DNA from: Zeugodacus cucurbitae
Lineage: Eukaryota > Arthropoda > Insecta > Diptera > Tephritidae
Reading direction: 5' to 3'
DNA length: 64,000 nucleotides
Assembly (NCBI RefSeq): GCF_028554725.1
Contig: NC_071671.1
Span: forward strand, 5,058,501-5,122,500
Shown here piece after piece: positions 1 through 11,610 of the stretch. How positions within the stretch are numbered: position 1 is the first letter of the stretch; the number at the start of each line of letters is the position of its first letter. Made by a program: the position numbers and the translations under genes. Under the pieces are notes generated by a model. It was given only the letters and a program-made list of their open reading frames with translations. It did no database searches and had not been told where the DNA came from.

Positions 1-3000
1 CATAATTCAGCTTAAATGGTTTTCGTAGACAATTAAAGATTTCTATCAAGATTTAAGATCAAAAGAGCTCTTATACGTTGTTAAAGAAACTCTATTTTTC
101 GGAAGACGAGATATTATAATGGCAAATGTTACAAAAAATAGCTTCATGTTTCTTAGAATTGACTATGTAAACACAAACTTGACAAGCTATCCGACAAAAT
201 TAATGATTATTGTTAAATGTTGTATCTCTCAAAGCCTAAAATTTAATGAAGATCGGTTGAAAAGCTCTGGAGAAATCTTGAAAACACGAACATGGAATAA
301 CTTGATGATAATATTTCGGAGATGATGTGGAATCTAATAAGAAAATAAAATAATTTTTTTTAAATCTTAATTAATCACTTAGTTCATAGTCCAAAACAAT
401 ATATCATTCTCATATTCCAACAGACCATCTTCATAGATATGATCTTCAAAAAAACTTTGCGTTCTTTTTGCATAATTTGTTCACTTATAAACTAGTTTTT
501 TAATTGTCAAAATGTGTTATTCAATTAAAATAAATAAATATTCATTCGCATATACTTATATTATATAATATGAATGCTTCTGATTTTATAAATAATCATT
601 TGCGCATTATTCGTGTTTATCACACACTTAAATCGTCATTATTGAGCCACAACAACAGAACCATCAAAATTGATAACATCACAGTTACTGAGCGAAATGA
701 TCGTTAAAATTAATTCAAGTACACCGCACACGATATCTCTTGACTTAATAGATACATACAGCTGTTTATACACGTGAAATTGAAAACGGAAAATAAAATG
801 AACATAAAAAACTACTTAATTTCGCTCAACGCTTGCTAATTAAGTATGTAGATGAGTAGTGGCGGAAAAAAGCAACAAAAATAACGTATTTTGCATTGAC
901 TAACTAAATGATCGATGCAAAACGTAATAAGATTGATTCGATATTAAGTCTGCGACGCGTTCGTGCTAAACATTTGCATATAAATGACCAAGAGGCTAGA
1001 CTCTTTCACCCAAATCTGTCTCATTTGGTTTTGAGTGAACTTTGTACCCAATAAATAACAATCAGCTTTACTTATAACACTGTGAATATATACATATTCA
1101 TATTTGAGTACAAAAACAGTTATCTGAAGCGACTGAATATTCGAGAAAACGAGTAGATGGATGTATAGCGTTTGATATATAGTTGCTATCTATGGCTGGT
1201 GCTTCATTTCGATGATATTTTATGGCGGTATTAAGCTTGAAGTTGCAAAGTAATCGCAGAGAATCAATTAAGCTTACATTATTCAAAACAAATGATTACA
1301 ACAGCAATAATTAACTTTATTGTAGTAGTTTGTAGTTACTTTTATTAGCTATGCTTGGTAATAAATACTTTAATATAAAATAAAAAATAAATAAAATTTT
1401 TCCATCAAGAGCTTATATGATTTTTATAGATAGAGAGTTATATGAAGAAACATTTGAAAACGATCAGAATAACGAAACGATTTCCGGATATTTCTCAATC
1501 TCATCGACTTCCAAGATCCGGTATCAGCAAGGAGATCGAAGTAGAACTTTGTACAGATATAGTAGTATTCTTGTTATAAACACATATACTCGAAATTCGT
1601 CCATACTTTCCCCTGATGCCAATGTTCCGAATATGTGCGATGCCTTAGTAATCATATATAGATGTAATTCGTGCACAGATTTCCCTACCCTTCCTTTATA
1701 AATATATACTCAAGATAATGATTTCTTTCCATCAATATGGTTTTATACCATATGTAACACACCTTACCATTTTTAAGGGGCTTTATGATGTGCTATGTGA
1801 CATTTTCAAAAAATTGTTTTTTTTTTGTTTATTCGATAGTTAATACTTTCAAAAATATCCTGTGAAATCGATAAGGTCATATCTGTAATAGTTTTTTAAT
1901 GGCAGCGTTCTAAAGTGCGACCGCTCGCAGGTATAATCCGCTATAGTCGAAACTTTATACACGTTTTTCTCGATACGACATTTCTCAAAATTGCTGGCAT
2001 CATAACTCAACGAGGGTTTGACTACAAACTTAAACTGATTTCTTTTAAATATATTTTTTATACAATGCTATGATATTTTTGATTTGTTGAAAATTTTCAA
2101 TGTTTTTTTTTTTACCTGAAAAATATGTTTTTCTGAACTACGACATTTTGTTATAGGTTTCAGGCATTGTCTGGTATTAATGGTTTAACTAGTCCGTTCG
2201 GTTGATTCATTTCCCTACCTCTCTTGGATTTCGTGCGTGAAAAAACAGTATATTTTAAATTTTTTTATGAAAGGAATTAAATATTTAGTTCAAACTTTTT
2301 ATTGACCTGAAGGCAAATATTTGATGAAGAAATTCACGGCTGTTAATACCCTAGAAATCTTGACAACCGAATTTGAAAATTTAATTTTGAGAAAAAAGGG
2401 ATTTAAAATTGTATGACAAAAAAGCTACCCTGAGGCATGCAATTTCTTCAAACTGTATGTCCAAAACTATTATTGTGATTGACATTTTGTCAGATTGAAA
2501 TTTTAAGACAATTTTTGAATATAATAAAATAATAAAGAAACCGATTTTTATAGGCGTAAGCCCCTGTTACCTCTTAATTGACTTGATATATCGATTATAA
2601 AATTATTTTTTTATATAAATTTTTGAAAGGGTTTTCAACTCGCTCTATGTCTAGACTGTATAATTAGTTAGCAAACAATGTTTTATTGAACCCTTTATTG
2701 GAAATGGCTGATAATTGATTTGTTATCATCAATCGCTAATACTAAATATAGCCTAAGTGTGCGTTTAAATGTAATGTATTTTAAACAAATTTGAAAAAAA
2801 CAAAATCGTTAAATCATATTATTTCATTTTAATGACTAAAGTCCAGATCAATATATATATTTGCATATATGTTTAGATGTATATACATATGTATGAGGTA
2901 AATACTATAAATAGATAAATCATTTAGATTTAGTTAATTTAATTTGAATGTAGATATTTCCTTAATTTAAGTGACACGTGCTTGCAATTAAATTTAATCG

Positions 3001-3095
3001 ATAATTTCCCTAAGAAATTACAACTTAATTTTTTTCTTACCCAAATTCTATACTTAATTCCGACGCAATGCAAAAATCAAAACATTTACGAAGTG
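1..3095. other. AT-rich region without a recognised gene
   Basis: No open frame here has recognisable protein features. The longest (119-325 on +, 1417-1701 on +, 1098-1286 on -) show no family motif, no signal peptide and no biased codon use. A weak TATA-like stretch lies near 978-984 but no coding exon follows it. I see no tRNA, transposon terminus or tandem array. The right end is the upstream region of the first OBP gene. Confidence 0.5.
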
Positions 3096-3100
3096 TATAC

Positions 3101-3109
3101 TATATAAAG
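3101..3109 (+). promoter_or_regulatory. TATA box of the first OBP gene
   Basis: TATATAAAG lies about 100 bp before the ATG at 3202. A TCAG initiator-like sequence at 3121, or sequence near 3133, could be the transcription start, giving a 5' leader of about 70-80 nt. No other TATA-like box lies nearer to the gene. The exact start site is inferred. Confidence 0.6.
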
Positions 3110-3201
3110 TGCAACAGGTGTCAGCTGCAAATTAGAACTTGATTTTCTCGTCAGCAGAAAACCGTAAAATAAACTCGATATTCTATTATAACTTCGAAGA
3201 A

Positions 3202-3698
3202 ATGAAATCGAATATTTTGTTAGCGATTTTAATTGCACTCAGCGCAGTTGTCGCGGCTCATAAGGTAAGTGGAAGAAGAAAGAGATCAATTAATATAATA
3301 AAATATTATAGGCAGCAGATTTCCATTTACTGATTTCTATTTATGCATGACTAACTTCTCAATTGAAGTCCCACAAGCCATCACAAGCACACCAATTCTA
3401 CGAAGAATGCCTGAAAGAGTCTGGAGCAAGTCCAGCGCTGTTGGATCCTTTGAAGAAAGGTGATTTCAATGCTGTCGGTGATAAAGCGAAATGCTTTTTG
3501 AAGTGTCTCGAGAATAAGAAAGGTATTTTAGAAAACGGCGCGCCAAATGAAGCGGACATACGTAAAGTACGCAAAGTCGGTAATGAAGAACCAAAAAACA
3601 TTCTAGCTAAATGTAATGGCTTGATGGGCGCTAACGAGTGTGATACAGCCTTTCTGTTATATAAGTGCTATTGGCAGGAGCATGCTGCTTTGATTTGA
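3202..3698 (+). CDS. Classical odorant-binding protein (two exons)
   Basis: Exons 3202-3264 and 3369-3698; the 104-bp intron has an AAG|GTAAGT donor and a TTGAAG acceptor, phase 0. The product is 130 aa. Residues 1-19 form a hydrophobic signal peptide. Six cysteines at 35, 63, 67, 103, 112 and 121 give C-X27-C-X3-C-X35-C-X8-C-X8-C, the classical PBP/GOBP pattern that makes three interlocked disulfides around an all-helical pocket. Such proteins are secreted and carry small hydrophobic ligands. An upstream in-frame ATG at 3139 would put a charged leader before the signal peptide, so 3202 is preferred. A polyadenylation signal AATAAA lies at 3752-3757. The gene is convergent with the next OBP. 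The family looks closest to the Drosophila Obp56 group by size and spacing, but orthology is not established. Confidence 0.9.
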
Positions 3699-4169
3699 AG
3701 TTTTTTTTTTCAAAATTAATAGTTTTGTGATTAGTATTCATTAATATTATAAATAAAAAATATTTTTAAATTTTAACCTTTGCTTTGATTTGCGATAATT
3801 CGATGGTTTTAAGATATTATCATTTTTGGACAGCCCTGCGTACCCGTTGCTATATAAATATTCTCTCTTATCTCGTGACCTACTGGAAGTTTGAATACAG
3901 ATTGAATATTGAAAATAATCTGATTTCATCTCTGTTGAAAATACTGATAATTTTGATTAGAAAACCCGAACTTAGAATTGAGATCTTCAGATCTCCAAAA
4001 AAGTATATGAAAAATGCCTGAAAGCGAATACAAAAGATAAAATCCAATTTTAGAAACTTGATAACTGAATAAACATTGTTGCCTTTATGCACTTGCTTTA
4101 TTATTTCAAAACATTTCACTCTAAACTACATTTCGTAAATCAATGATTGATATTATTTCAGGAATATAC
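3699..4169. other. 3' region between two convergent OBP genes
   Basis: The interval holds the AATAAA signal of the + gene (3752-3757) and, on the - strand, an AATAAA signal for the next gene (4097-4102 read on + as TTTATT). Open frames at 3785-4021 (+) and 3880-4119 (-) overlap on opposite strands and resemble nothing, so I read them as chance frames. Confidence 0.6.
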
Positions 4170-4649
4170 TCAAGCACCCAGTTTGCCCAAAGCGCACTTC
4201 TCGAATTGATACAACCTGTCACAGTGACTGCTACCTTTGACCGACTCGCATGAACCCATTGCGCCAGCTAACTTAGTTTTATCGGAAATACCGCTAACCT
4301 TTGACATATACTCGAGTATGTTGGCCGCATTCGTTTTGCCAGCAGCATCGATGAGACCAAGCTGTTTGTAATAGCACAGCTGGAAACATTTCAAAGCCTC
4401 GGAGTCGTTTTGAATGAGTTTACTGATAACAGGGGCGCCTCTAACACGACTCGCATCAGCGTCGGATAGTTTCGTCTCCTTAATGCATGTTTCACGTGAG
4501 GTTTTATCGTCGGCTGCATGGAGCTGTGGTATAATGTGATATAATCAACTTTCAAAAAGGATTTCGAAGAAATTTTTCAGACTAACCTGTGTTATCAGAC
4601 CGCAAATGAAAACAGCCAAGAGGAGTTGTAATAAACCGTATGATTTCAT
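4170..4649 (-). CDS. Classical odorant-binding protein (two exons)
   Basis: On the - strand, exon 1 is 4649-4587 and exon 2 is 4523-4170. The 63-bp intron (4586-4524) has a CAG|GTTAGT donor and an ACCACAG acceptor, phase 0. The product is 138 aa with a 21-codon first exon that encodes a hydrophobic signal peptide (residues 1-20). Cysteines at 34, 67, 71, 113, 122 and 131 give C-X32-C-X3-C-X41-C-X8-C-X8-C, a complete classical OBP set. The role is inferred as secreted carriage of small hydrophobic molecules. It shares exon structure with the OBPs on both sides, which points to tandem duplication. It runs head-to-tail with the larger OBP at 5795-6794 and tail-to-tail with the one at 3202. The peptide between the second and fourth cysteines is the most divergent part. 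Confidence 0.9.
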
Positions 4650-4697
4650 TGTAATACTTTTCAAATTCAAATGATAAATTTCACACTGAAACGCGCG

Positions 4698-4706
4698 ATT
4701 TAAATA
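4698..4706 (-). promoter_or_regulatory. TATA-like box of the second OBP gene
   Basis: Read on the - strand the sequence is TATTTAAAT, about 50-57 bp before the ATG at 4649. This would give a short leader of about 25-35 nt. A TCAGT initiator-like sequence lies a little closer to the box than the usual spacing, so the transcription start is uncertain. Confidence 0.45.
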
Positions 4707-4709
4707 GTT

Positions 4710-5790
4710 GGAGGTTTAGTCACACAAAAACCACATATCAATGGTTAACAATTTCTTTATTTAGAATTAAAATTATGCTCTTCATTTAAACAATTATTTC
4801 TGCTGTAATTCAATTAAAACAATGTATTTCCATTCGGAATAGAAAAAACTAATCGCCTCAAATTTCGAGAAATCATGTAAATTTTTTCTGTTAACTAGTT
4901 AAATGCTTTTGATTGAGTAATTTTGAATTGTAACAGCTGAAAACATGCTGAAAGCAGCTCAACCGTACACAAATTTTTGTCACTATGTGACCTTCTTCCG
5001 GGCTACAAAGCGGGCTCTCATTTTGTTCTCCTATTAAATGAGTATAATACACAAATAATTTTCTAAGAGCTGATCTTCTCTATTCAATAAGGACCTGTAA
5101 AGAAGTTCACAGCGAAAATTATCGCCTAAAGAAACTGATCGTGTTCGTTGGATCGAACCTGGAAAAATCATTTTGATTCTTCGAAAATTTGTAGGGGAAG
5201 TAAAGATCTCGGCAACTGCAGTTCATTTATAATATGAATTTTAGTAGATCTCGAAAATACTTCGACTGGTTGTGAGAATTAGATCAGATCAGAAGGAGGC
5301 AACTTACATTGGAGACGGAAAAGGTATACTATGGAAAAAATGTAATCAGTATGTTCTAAGTACTTATTGTTTAGATTGTTAAATTTTTAGGTCAGATTGA
5401 ATGGCTCTCCAGGATCTTTTTGTTAAGGAAGAGTGCTTTTGGGAATGTGGAGTGAATAAAATATAAATAGCTGTTCCTTCCAAAAAGTCCAACGAGGTTG
5501 CAGTGATCATATGAAAAGTATTTACGAACTACCGAGCTTTAAAACACCAGGAATATTACAAAAGTACAACGATTTCCTCTTAACAAATTGGCTTGATAGC
5601 CATATATTCATTCGACAGGTTCTGTAAAGACCCTTATCATTTCCTTACGCGAGAAAAGTCAACATTAAAATAATCTTTTGAGCAACTGCTTGTATTACTA
5701 TTCTTATATGGAACTGAATTTTATTTCATTACTTTTATAATAAACAGAGCAACTTTCCAATAATTATTGAAAAGTTTCACACTATTATGC
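4710..5790. other. Intergenic region between the second and third OBP genes
   Basis: About 1.1 kb without an open frame longer than 60 codons. It contains the AATAAA signal of the third OBP on the - strand (5720-5725 on +, TTTATT). I see no tandem repeat or transposon end. A search for a decayed OBP copy by eye found no six-cysteine remnant. Confidence 0.5.
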
Positions 5791-5794
5791 TCCA

Positions 5795-6794
5795 CTAAGA
5801 CTCAGCCCAATTTTGCATCATCTCACTGAACTTTGCATCTGCATCGACTCGCTTCGACTTCTTTTTCAGCTTCTTCAACTTCTTCTTAATACCAACATTT
5901 TCAGTTATGGCATCCTCCTCAACTGGAAATGTAGACTCAGTTTGTCCGATTTCATTCATAACGTACGTTTCCTGCGTAGTTTCTGCTTGCGGTATTTCTT
6001 CACTCTCCTCGTCGTCTCTTTCACCATTGTATGCATCCTCCATGAGCTTGCGTAAACGATTCTCTTCTTCCAGTGTCTTTAAACGTGCATAGCACAAGTG
6101 CATTTTGTATGATGATTCACATTTATTATTTGTATTTAAATTCATACACTCCTTCACCAAATGACGTTCGCGGCCGACAATCGCATACAACTTGGCGAAG
6201 AGCTCCTCTTCCATGTAAACACCTTTCGAGATGAGACCCAATTGCTCGTAGAGACAGTAGGCGAAGCATTGCAATGATTCATCAGTATTTTCATTACTTT
6301 TGAATGTGAACGGATCTTCGTATTCGAGCGCATTATCATGGGATGCATTTATTTCCACCTCAGGTTCATAAACAATGCCATCTATTTCTGAGTATTCAGA
6401 GAACTCTTCCATTACACTCAGATTTGGTAGCTCAGTTGTCGGATCATTGGTGCCGTTAAGTACTTCAGGATCACGAGAGAGCAAACTCAGTCGAAAACGA
6501 TGCAATTCCGCCATGGAGAGTTCGGTTTCCTTCATACACGAACGCAGTACAGCGGCGGTGAGTGCGGGACGCGCTTGCTCTTGTTGCAGTTGTTGTTGGC
6601 GCGCTTCCAGTAAATCTCTATGTCGTTCCTCGTCCATCGTTAGGGACATGTTGACGGAAATCGTAATGGTGCGGGACTGTTGATGAACTCAATATTGTTT
6701 TGAAGTTTGAATTAAATTATCGCATAATCCTTACCTTTGCATTTTGCACTGTGGCACCGAGCAAAATTGCGAAGAGGCTTAGTGTATAGTACAT
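5795..6794 (-). CDS. Expanded odorant-binding protein with acidic insertion and charged C-terminal tail
   Basis: On the - strand, exon 1 is 6794-6735 and exon 2 is 6676-5795. The 58-bp intron (6734-6677) has an AAG|GTAAGG donor and a CAACAG acceptor, phase 0. The product is 313 aa, about twice the usual OBP length. Residues 1-19 form a signal peptide. Cysteines at 67, 157, 161, 197, 206 and 215 give C-X89-C-X3-C-X35-C-X8-C-X8-C. The last five spacings are normal, but the first gap has about 60 extra residues, rich in Glu, Asp, Ser and Asn. A Gln-rich stretch (residues 45-55) precedes the first cysteine. About 98 residues follow the last cysteine: an acidic part, then a lysine-rich patch (284-296), then a short helix-like end. 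A start at 6649 would remove the signal peptide, so the spliced start is preferred. The function is unknown beyond OBP membership; a non-olfactory role is possible. Confidence 0.85.
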
Positions 6795-6894
6795 AGAAAA
6801 TCTAGTGCTTTAGTTCCACAAAATGCATTTATGCTTTTTGAAAATTTAGTAAACAATTTTTCTATAAATGAACATGTTGGCCTTCAGCTTGTAG

Positions 6895-6902
6895 CTTTTA
6901 TA
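6895..6902 (-). promoter_or_regulatory. TATA box of the expanded OBP gene
   Basis: TATAAAAG on the - strand lies about 100 bp before the ATG at 6794, which predicts a leader of roughly 75 nt. It is the only canonical TATA box in the preceding few hundred bases. Confidence 0.6.
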
Positions 6903-6909
6903 GGCGAAG

Positions 6910-7262
6910 CAAATTGCCTATAAACGGTATCGATCAGAATCGTATTGATTTGTTTATAATTACAGTAATTATAATTATAGTTAATTACCTTACTTTATGA
7001 TTATAGAAAGCAAATTTCATGCTTCAATGGCAATTTTGATGATTTTTGTTATTTCGTCGTGATGATTACAATTAGTTTAGTATACCCTCATGAATTTTCT
7101 GAAATAATAGGGTAGGTATGAGAAGCCCTCACATTCTGAACAAAAAAAATTGTTCTCAAATGAAGTTATAGTTTTCACAATAGCTAATTTAGGGAGCTTT
7201 TCAAAAGATCAAGTTCAAAATGATGTTCTATTTTCCTTAAAATAAATAAATAAAATAAAATA
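6910..7262. other. Upstream region of the expanded OBP gene
   Basis: AT-rich sequence with several AATTATAATTA-like palindromic runs near 6957-6982. No gene or transposon terminus is visible. Confidence 0.4.
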
Positions 7263-7895
7263 AACGTGGAAGAATTTTAGGAAAAAGTTTTAATTTGAGC
7301 TTTCATAAAAAAGCTTTATGTTTAAGCTTTCAATCATTTCCAAACATTTCCAAATATTCCAAATATATATTATTTAGTTCATAAAATTCTAAAATACATT
7401 AACTTTCATAAACTTTTAAGCTTTCATAAATTACAAATGTATATTGAGTTTATAGTATATTAAAATACTTTATGTGAAAGTTCGAAGTAAGAAAGTCTGA
7501 AAGTAATCGAAAGCTCGAAAGCTTGGAACTTTTCAAAATAAATGTAAAATATAAAATGTTATTACGTTACTAAATAGGAAGATTTTCAGCAACAGGTTTT
7601 ACATTTGAGCTTTCATAAAAAAGCTGTATGTATAAGCTTCCATTCATTTCCAAATATGTATTATTTAGTTCATAAAATGATAAAATAATATAATTTTAGA
7701 CTTGGATACGATAAGGTTGTCAAAAGCTCAAAACCAAGCTTTTAAGCTTTCATGAATTTACAAATGTATATTGAGTTTATAGTATATTAAAATACTTTAT
7801 GTGAAAGTTAGAGCTAAGAAAGTCCTCAAATAATCGAAAGCTCGAAAGCTTGGAGCTTTTCAAAATAAATGTAAAATATAAAATGTTATTACGTT
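7263..7895. repeat. Two-copy tandem duplication (unit about 305-330 bp)
   Basis: The segment from about 7263 to 7567 recurs at 7568 to 7895. Both copies carry TTTGAGCTTTCATAAAAAAG near the start, a shared middle block ending in ATACTTTATGTGAAAGTT, and an ending with GAAAGCTCGAAAGCTTGGA followed by the same AT-rich tail up to ATTACGTTA. The second copy has about 25-30 extra bases in its middle. There is no coding potential; it is rich in AAGCTTT words. Confidence 0.8.
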
Positions 7896-10479
7896 AAAAC
7901 CTATATCTGAGTATTATAATTAAGCTTTGCCTTCCACTCCATTATATTTTCTTAAGTGATTTCCCATAACCATATCAGAAAATGTGAAAGCTTAATTTAT
8001 ACAAAATCGAAATTCAAGAAAAAACCACGTCAGTCTGTTTAGCTTTTATTTCATTTGTTCGTCAATACTTGTTCATTCATTTTTAGTGCTACTGTTGCTT
8101 TGACTTACGCGGATTTGTTTACTTTTGCAGTTAAATTGCTAACAACAACAAATGCTCGATGCTTGTATAAAGTAAATCGGACCCACCCAACACCCCCGTG
8201 TAAGCGCATCAAGCCTTGTGCATTTTTAAGTGCGTTTTGATTGAGTTTTGTTGACATTTCGTTTCATTAATTGTTTGCTTTTCATTTTCGACGACATTAC
8301 ATGGCATGCCATCAGCATATAGCCACCACCGTCTCGCTCATTTTGCTGCAATGCGACTCTGTGTATTTACCACTTTACAACAAACATGTTACAGCTATAG
8401 CTTTTCCTTTTTTGCTCTCTTTCCCAAAGTGGAAGTTTACAATTTCTTTGTTTTCGTTTCTGCTCCTGGCTCTTACCTCTGCATTGCCTCCGTGCAAGTT
8501 GGCTACAAAAGCTTTGCGCGCTGTTTGTTGGTGCGACGCTTATTGTTTGTTGAAGTTTATTTTCGAGTTTATTGAGTGGAAACAAGCGGTTAATCGAATT
8601 TTTAATGAGCATGCAAAAGTTTATGAAAAATTTATGTCTATTTAAGCATTGCCCACCTTCCCTGCTTGTGTTGACCACATGCTACCCATTTTCGTGTTGT
8701 ACTTCTGTACGATTTTTTATTGTATTGCAGGGAGAACTTGAATACCCAAGCGGTTTGTTTCTTCGGCGCATATTATAGTGGGAGTTAATTGGAGAAAAAT
8801 TAACAAAAGGAAATTAAAAAGAAATTTTTAAAGACAATATTTGCACATTAAAACATATATATGATCCATTAAGTTTTCGTGTGCTAACTGGTATAATCCA
8901 ATAATATACCAAAAAAAAATATTTCTTTTGTCCAATGAAATATTTTGTTAACTAATTACATTGTTATCTAAATTTTAGCTTTAAAACGTAATATACTATT
9001 GCCTTGAGAGCACCCAGTATCCACAAAAAATCTTACTCTTCATGATTCTTATGTGTATTTCTTACTGTTTCCCGTCAATAACGAGTTTATTTGTTTTTAA
9101 TTTGTCTGGCTACGCACGTTTCTACAAACTCGAAGAACGCAACCAGCGAAAACAAATTGGAAAAGCAATGCGTGTGTTTGAAAAAAAAAAGATGGTAGTG
9201 AAAGCTAGTTCCAATAACGGCCAATGTCCGGGGGCAAGTTTAAGTAAAATATGTGATATTTTGAAAATTGTGTTGCCTACATTTTGGCGCAATGACAATA
9301 TATTTCACAGACAAGTTTCTTTCTCGGATATTTTGAATTAAACTTAAAAAAAATTTCGATTAATAATGTATTTTTAGTAGTGAACCCTCGGTGGCGTTTT
9401 TCCTGACTTAATTAAGTGCTCTTCTCTCAGTTATCTTCAATTTTAGGATTCTTAAGCCAATATTTGAGCAAATACTAAAGTTATTAGGGTTTACTGGACA
9501 TTATATTCGTGTCTTAATCTAGTTTTTATGGTTGAAGCGATTTTCCTGGCTTGAGGTTAAAGCGTGTTTTATAAATTAAGAATATCTACGTCGTTTCAAA
9601 TATTCACTCTCTGTGGAATGTCCCAAAAGCTACAACACCATACCATATAAGCCAGATATAGCTAGAAGACGTAGAAAGAGTTAATTGCGACTGTGTTTAT
9701 TTAGATGCTACGTGTTCATCCCTTCAAATGGAAGACAAGAGCATAACACGAACATATACTCAAAGACACTGTATGTCTCTTAAAAGCAACTAGACATCAT
9801 AAGACTTGTCACTGTAGTTGGTTAGTTTTCACTGGAAATCTACTTCGCTTCACTTTCAACGTGTTTGCCTTCACTTTTATAATTAAAATGTTTGTTTGAT
9901 TGGTTAACGCGTTACTTAAAAATTCATGCTACAGATAACAGCTTCCAAGTAAATATTTGCGGTGCGAACACACACAGTCTAGTAGAGGCAAAGAAATATT
10001 GAGTAATAGAAAGGGTGTAGATAGCATCAATAACCTTTGAAGTATTCCACGTACGGTCAGTGAGCGGGTTGAGTTTTTATTTGAGCGCGTTCATTTAGTA
10101 TTTATGTGTTCAAGTATTCCTTCTATCATTTGGCACTCGTTTTTTCGCTTTTAATTAAATTGAACTTGGTTACGTTTGAAAAATTTCAAGGATTTTAATC
10201 AAATATAATTAATTTAATTGATTTCAAAAGAACGCAGTCGTTAACGAGTACACCTTTTCAGTGACAAATGTATATGAAACCGCTGTGACCAACAAAGATG
10301 AATGCAACACCGCAATTACAAAGATAAATGGCAAATGATTTCATTGGAGATTGTGAAGTTTTCAGTTCCTTTGTCTGTTTTAGAGTGATACTAATATGTT
10401 GGTATGCTATCTACAGTAGATGAAAAGGTTCTGAGAATGTGTATCCTTTTTTGAAGAAGAAACTAGAAACTAACTAAAA
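7896..10479. other. Gene-less interval
   Basis: Bases 8050-8760 are pyrimidine-rich and less AT-rich than their surroundings. They give overlapping open frames in several frames on both strands (8271-8645 and 8306-8575 on +, 8367-8678 on -), which indicates composition rather than a gene. The frame at 9042-9341 (99 codons) also matches nothing I recognise. No RNA gene or transposon end is seen. Confidence 0.45.
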
Positions 10480-11610
10480 AAGTTGCTAAAGAGAGTATTA
10501 TAGTTTTGTTTACATAACGGTTGTTTGTGTCACCAAGAAATAAAAGAGTTAGATATGGGGTTATATATATATAAATGTACACGATGACGAGTGGAGTTGA
10601 AATCCAGATGTCTATCCGTCGTTAGTCCGTCTGTGCAAGCTGTAACTTGAGTAAAATTGGATATATCTTGATGAAACTTGGTACACGTATTACTTGGCAC
10701 CATAGGAAGGCTGTTTCCGAAGATGGGCGAAATCGGACCATTGTCACGCCCACAAAATTGTGAAAACCGAAAACATATAAAGAGCTATAACTAAGCCATA
10801 AATTAAGCTATTGAAATAAAATTTGATTTTAAGGATCGCACTATGAATGTAATTTTTTTTGGGAAAGTGGGCGTGGTCCCGCCCCCTAGTAAGATTTTTG
10901 TACTTATCTCATAAACTATTAAAGCTATATCAAGGAAACTTTCTAGAGTCGTTTCTTTAAGAGCTGCACTCAAATTTATATAAAAAGTTTGAAATGGGCA
11001 TGGCTCCGTCCACTTATGGGTCAAAAACCATATCTCCGAAACTACTCGACCAATTTCAATGAAATTCGGTTCATAACATTCTCCTCGCATCCCAATGATA
11101 TGTTATGAAAATAGTCCAAATCGGTTGACATCCACGTCTACTTTCCATATACCAGAACTTTGAGGTCGATATGAATCGTTTACTTTACAATATATAAGTT
11201 AAGCGCTAGTGAAGATATCGGAACAAAATACTGCATTTATAGAGTGGGATCACATTTCTAAAATTTGTCTAAATCGGATAATAAGATGTCAAGACCCCAT
11301 ATAGCGACCATGAAGACCTCAGTGCTTCTAATAAATTTTGTAGCGAAAATATAGGTAAGTATCTAAGATATTTTGCGAAATTCAGAGGGAATATTTTTCT
11401 TCTAATACTATGTCTCCGTGTCAAAAATGAGTGAAATTGGGTCATAACTTCCCTTTGTTCCCATATACCTAATGTTAGGGGACTTTATACAGTATATACG
11501 CCGAATATGTGAGTCAAATATTATGTGTTATATTAATAAAATTAAATAAATAAATTGTGAGAGTATAGAATGTTCGGTTACACCCGAACTTAGCCCTTCC
11601 TTACTTGTTA
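10480..11610 (-). mobile_element. Family A repeat, copy 1 (unclassified, ~1.1 kb)
   Basis: The left end has GTTGCTAAAGAGAGTATTAT. The right end has a GAGAGTATAGAATG motif, a GTTCGG...CCGAAC hairpin, and then the reverse complement of ACAAGTAAGGAAGGGC. Inside are the family landmarks: a CGTCCGT tract, CAAGCTGTAACTTGAG, GAAACTTGGTACACG, and several blocks beginning CCGATTT or AAATCGG. Copies lie at 24706, 32190, 36072 and 52541. There is no intact coding frame. I recall similar repeats from tephritid genomes but cannot name the superfamily. Confidence 0.8.

Noticed and set aside
3139..3201. Upstream in-frame ATG for the first OBP
   Set aside because: Using it would place about 21 mostly polar residues before a good signal peptide. 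The ATG at 3202 gives a first exon of the same length as in the neighbouring gene.
8271..8645. 124-codon frame with hydrophobic stretches on +
   Set aside because: Other frames on both strands are equally open here, the codon use is not biased, and no family motif is visible. It is explained by pyrimidine-rich composition.
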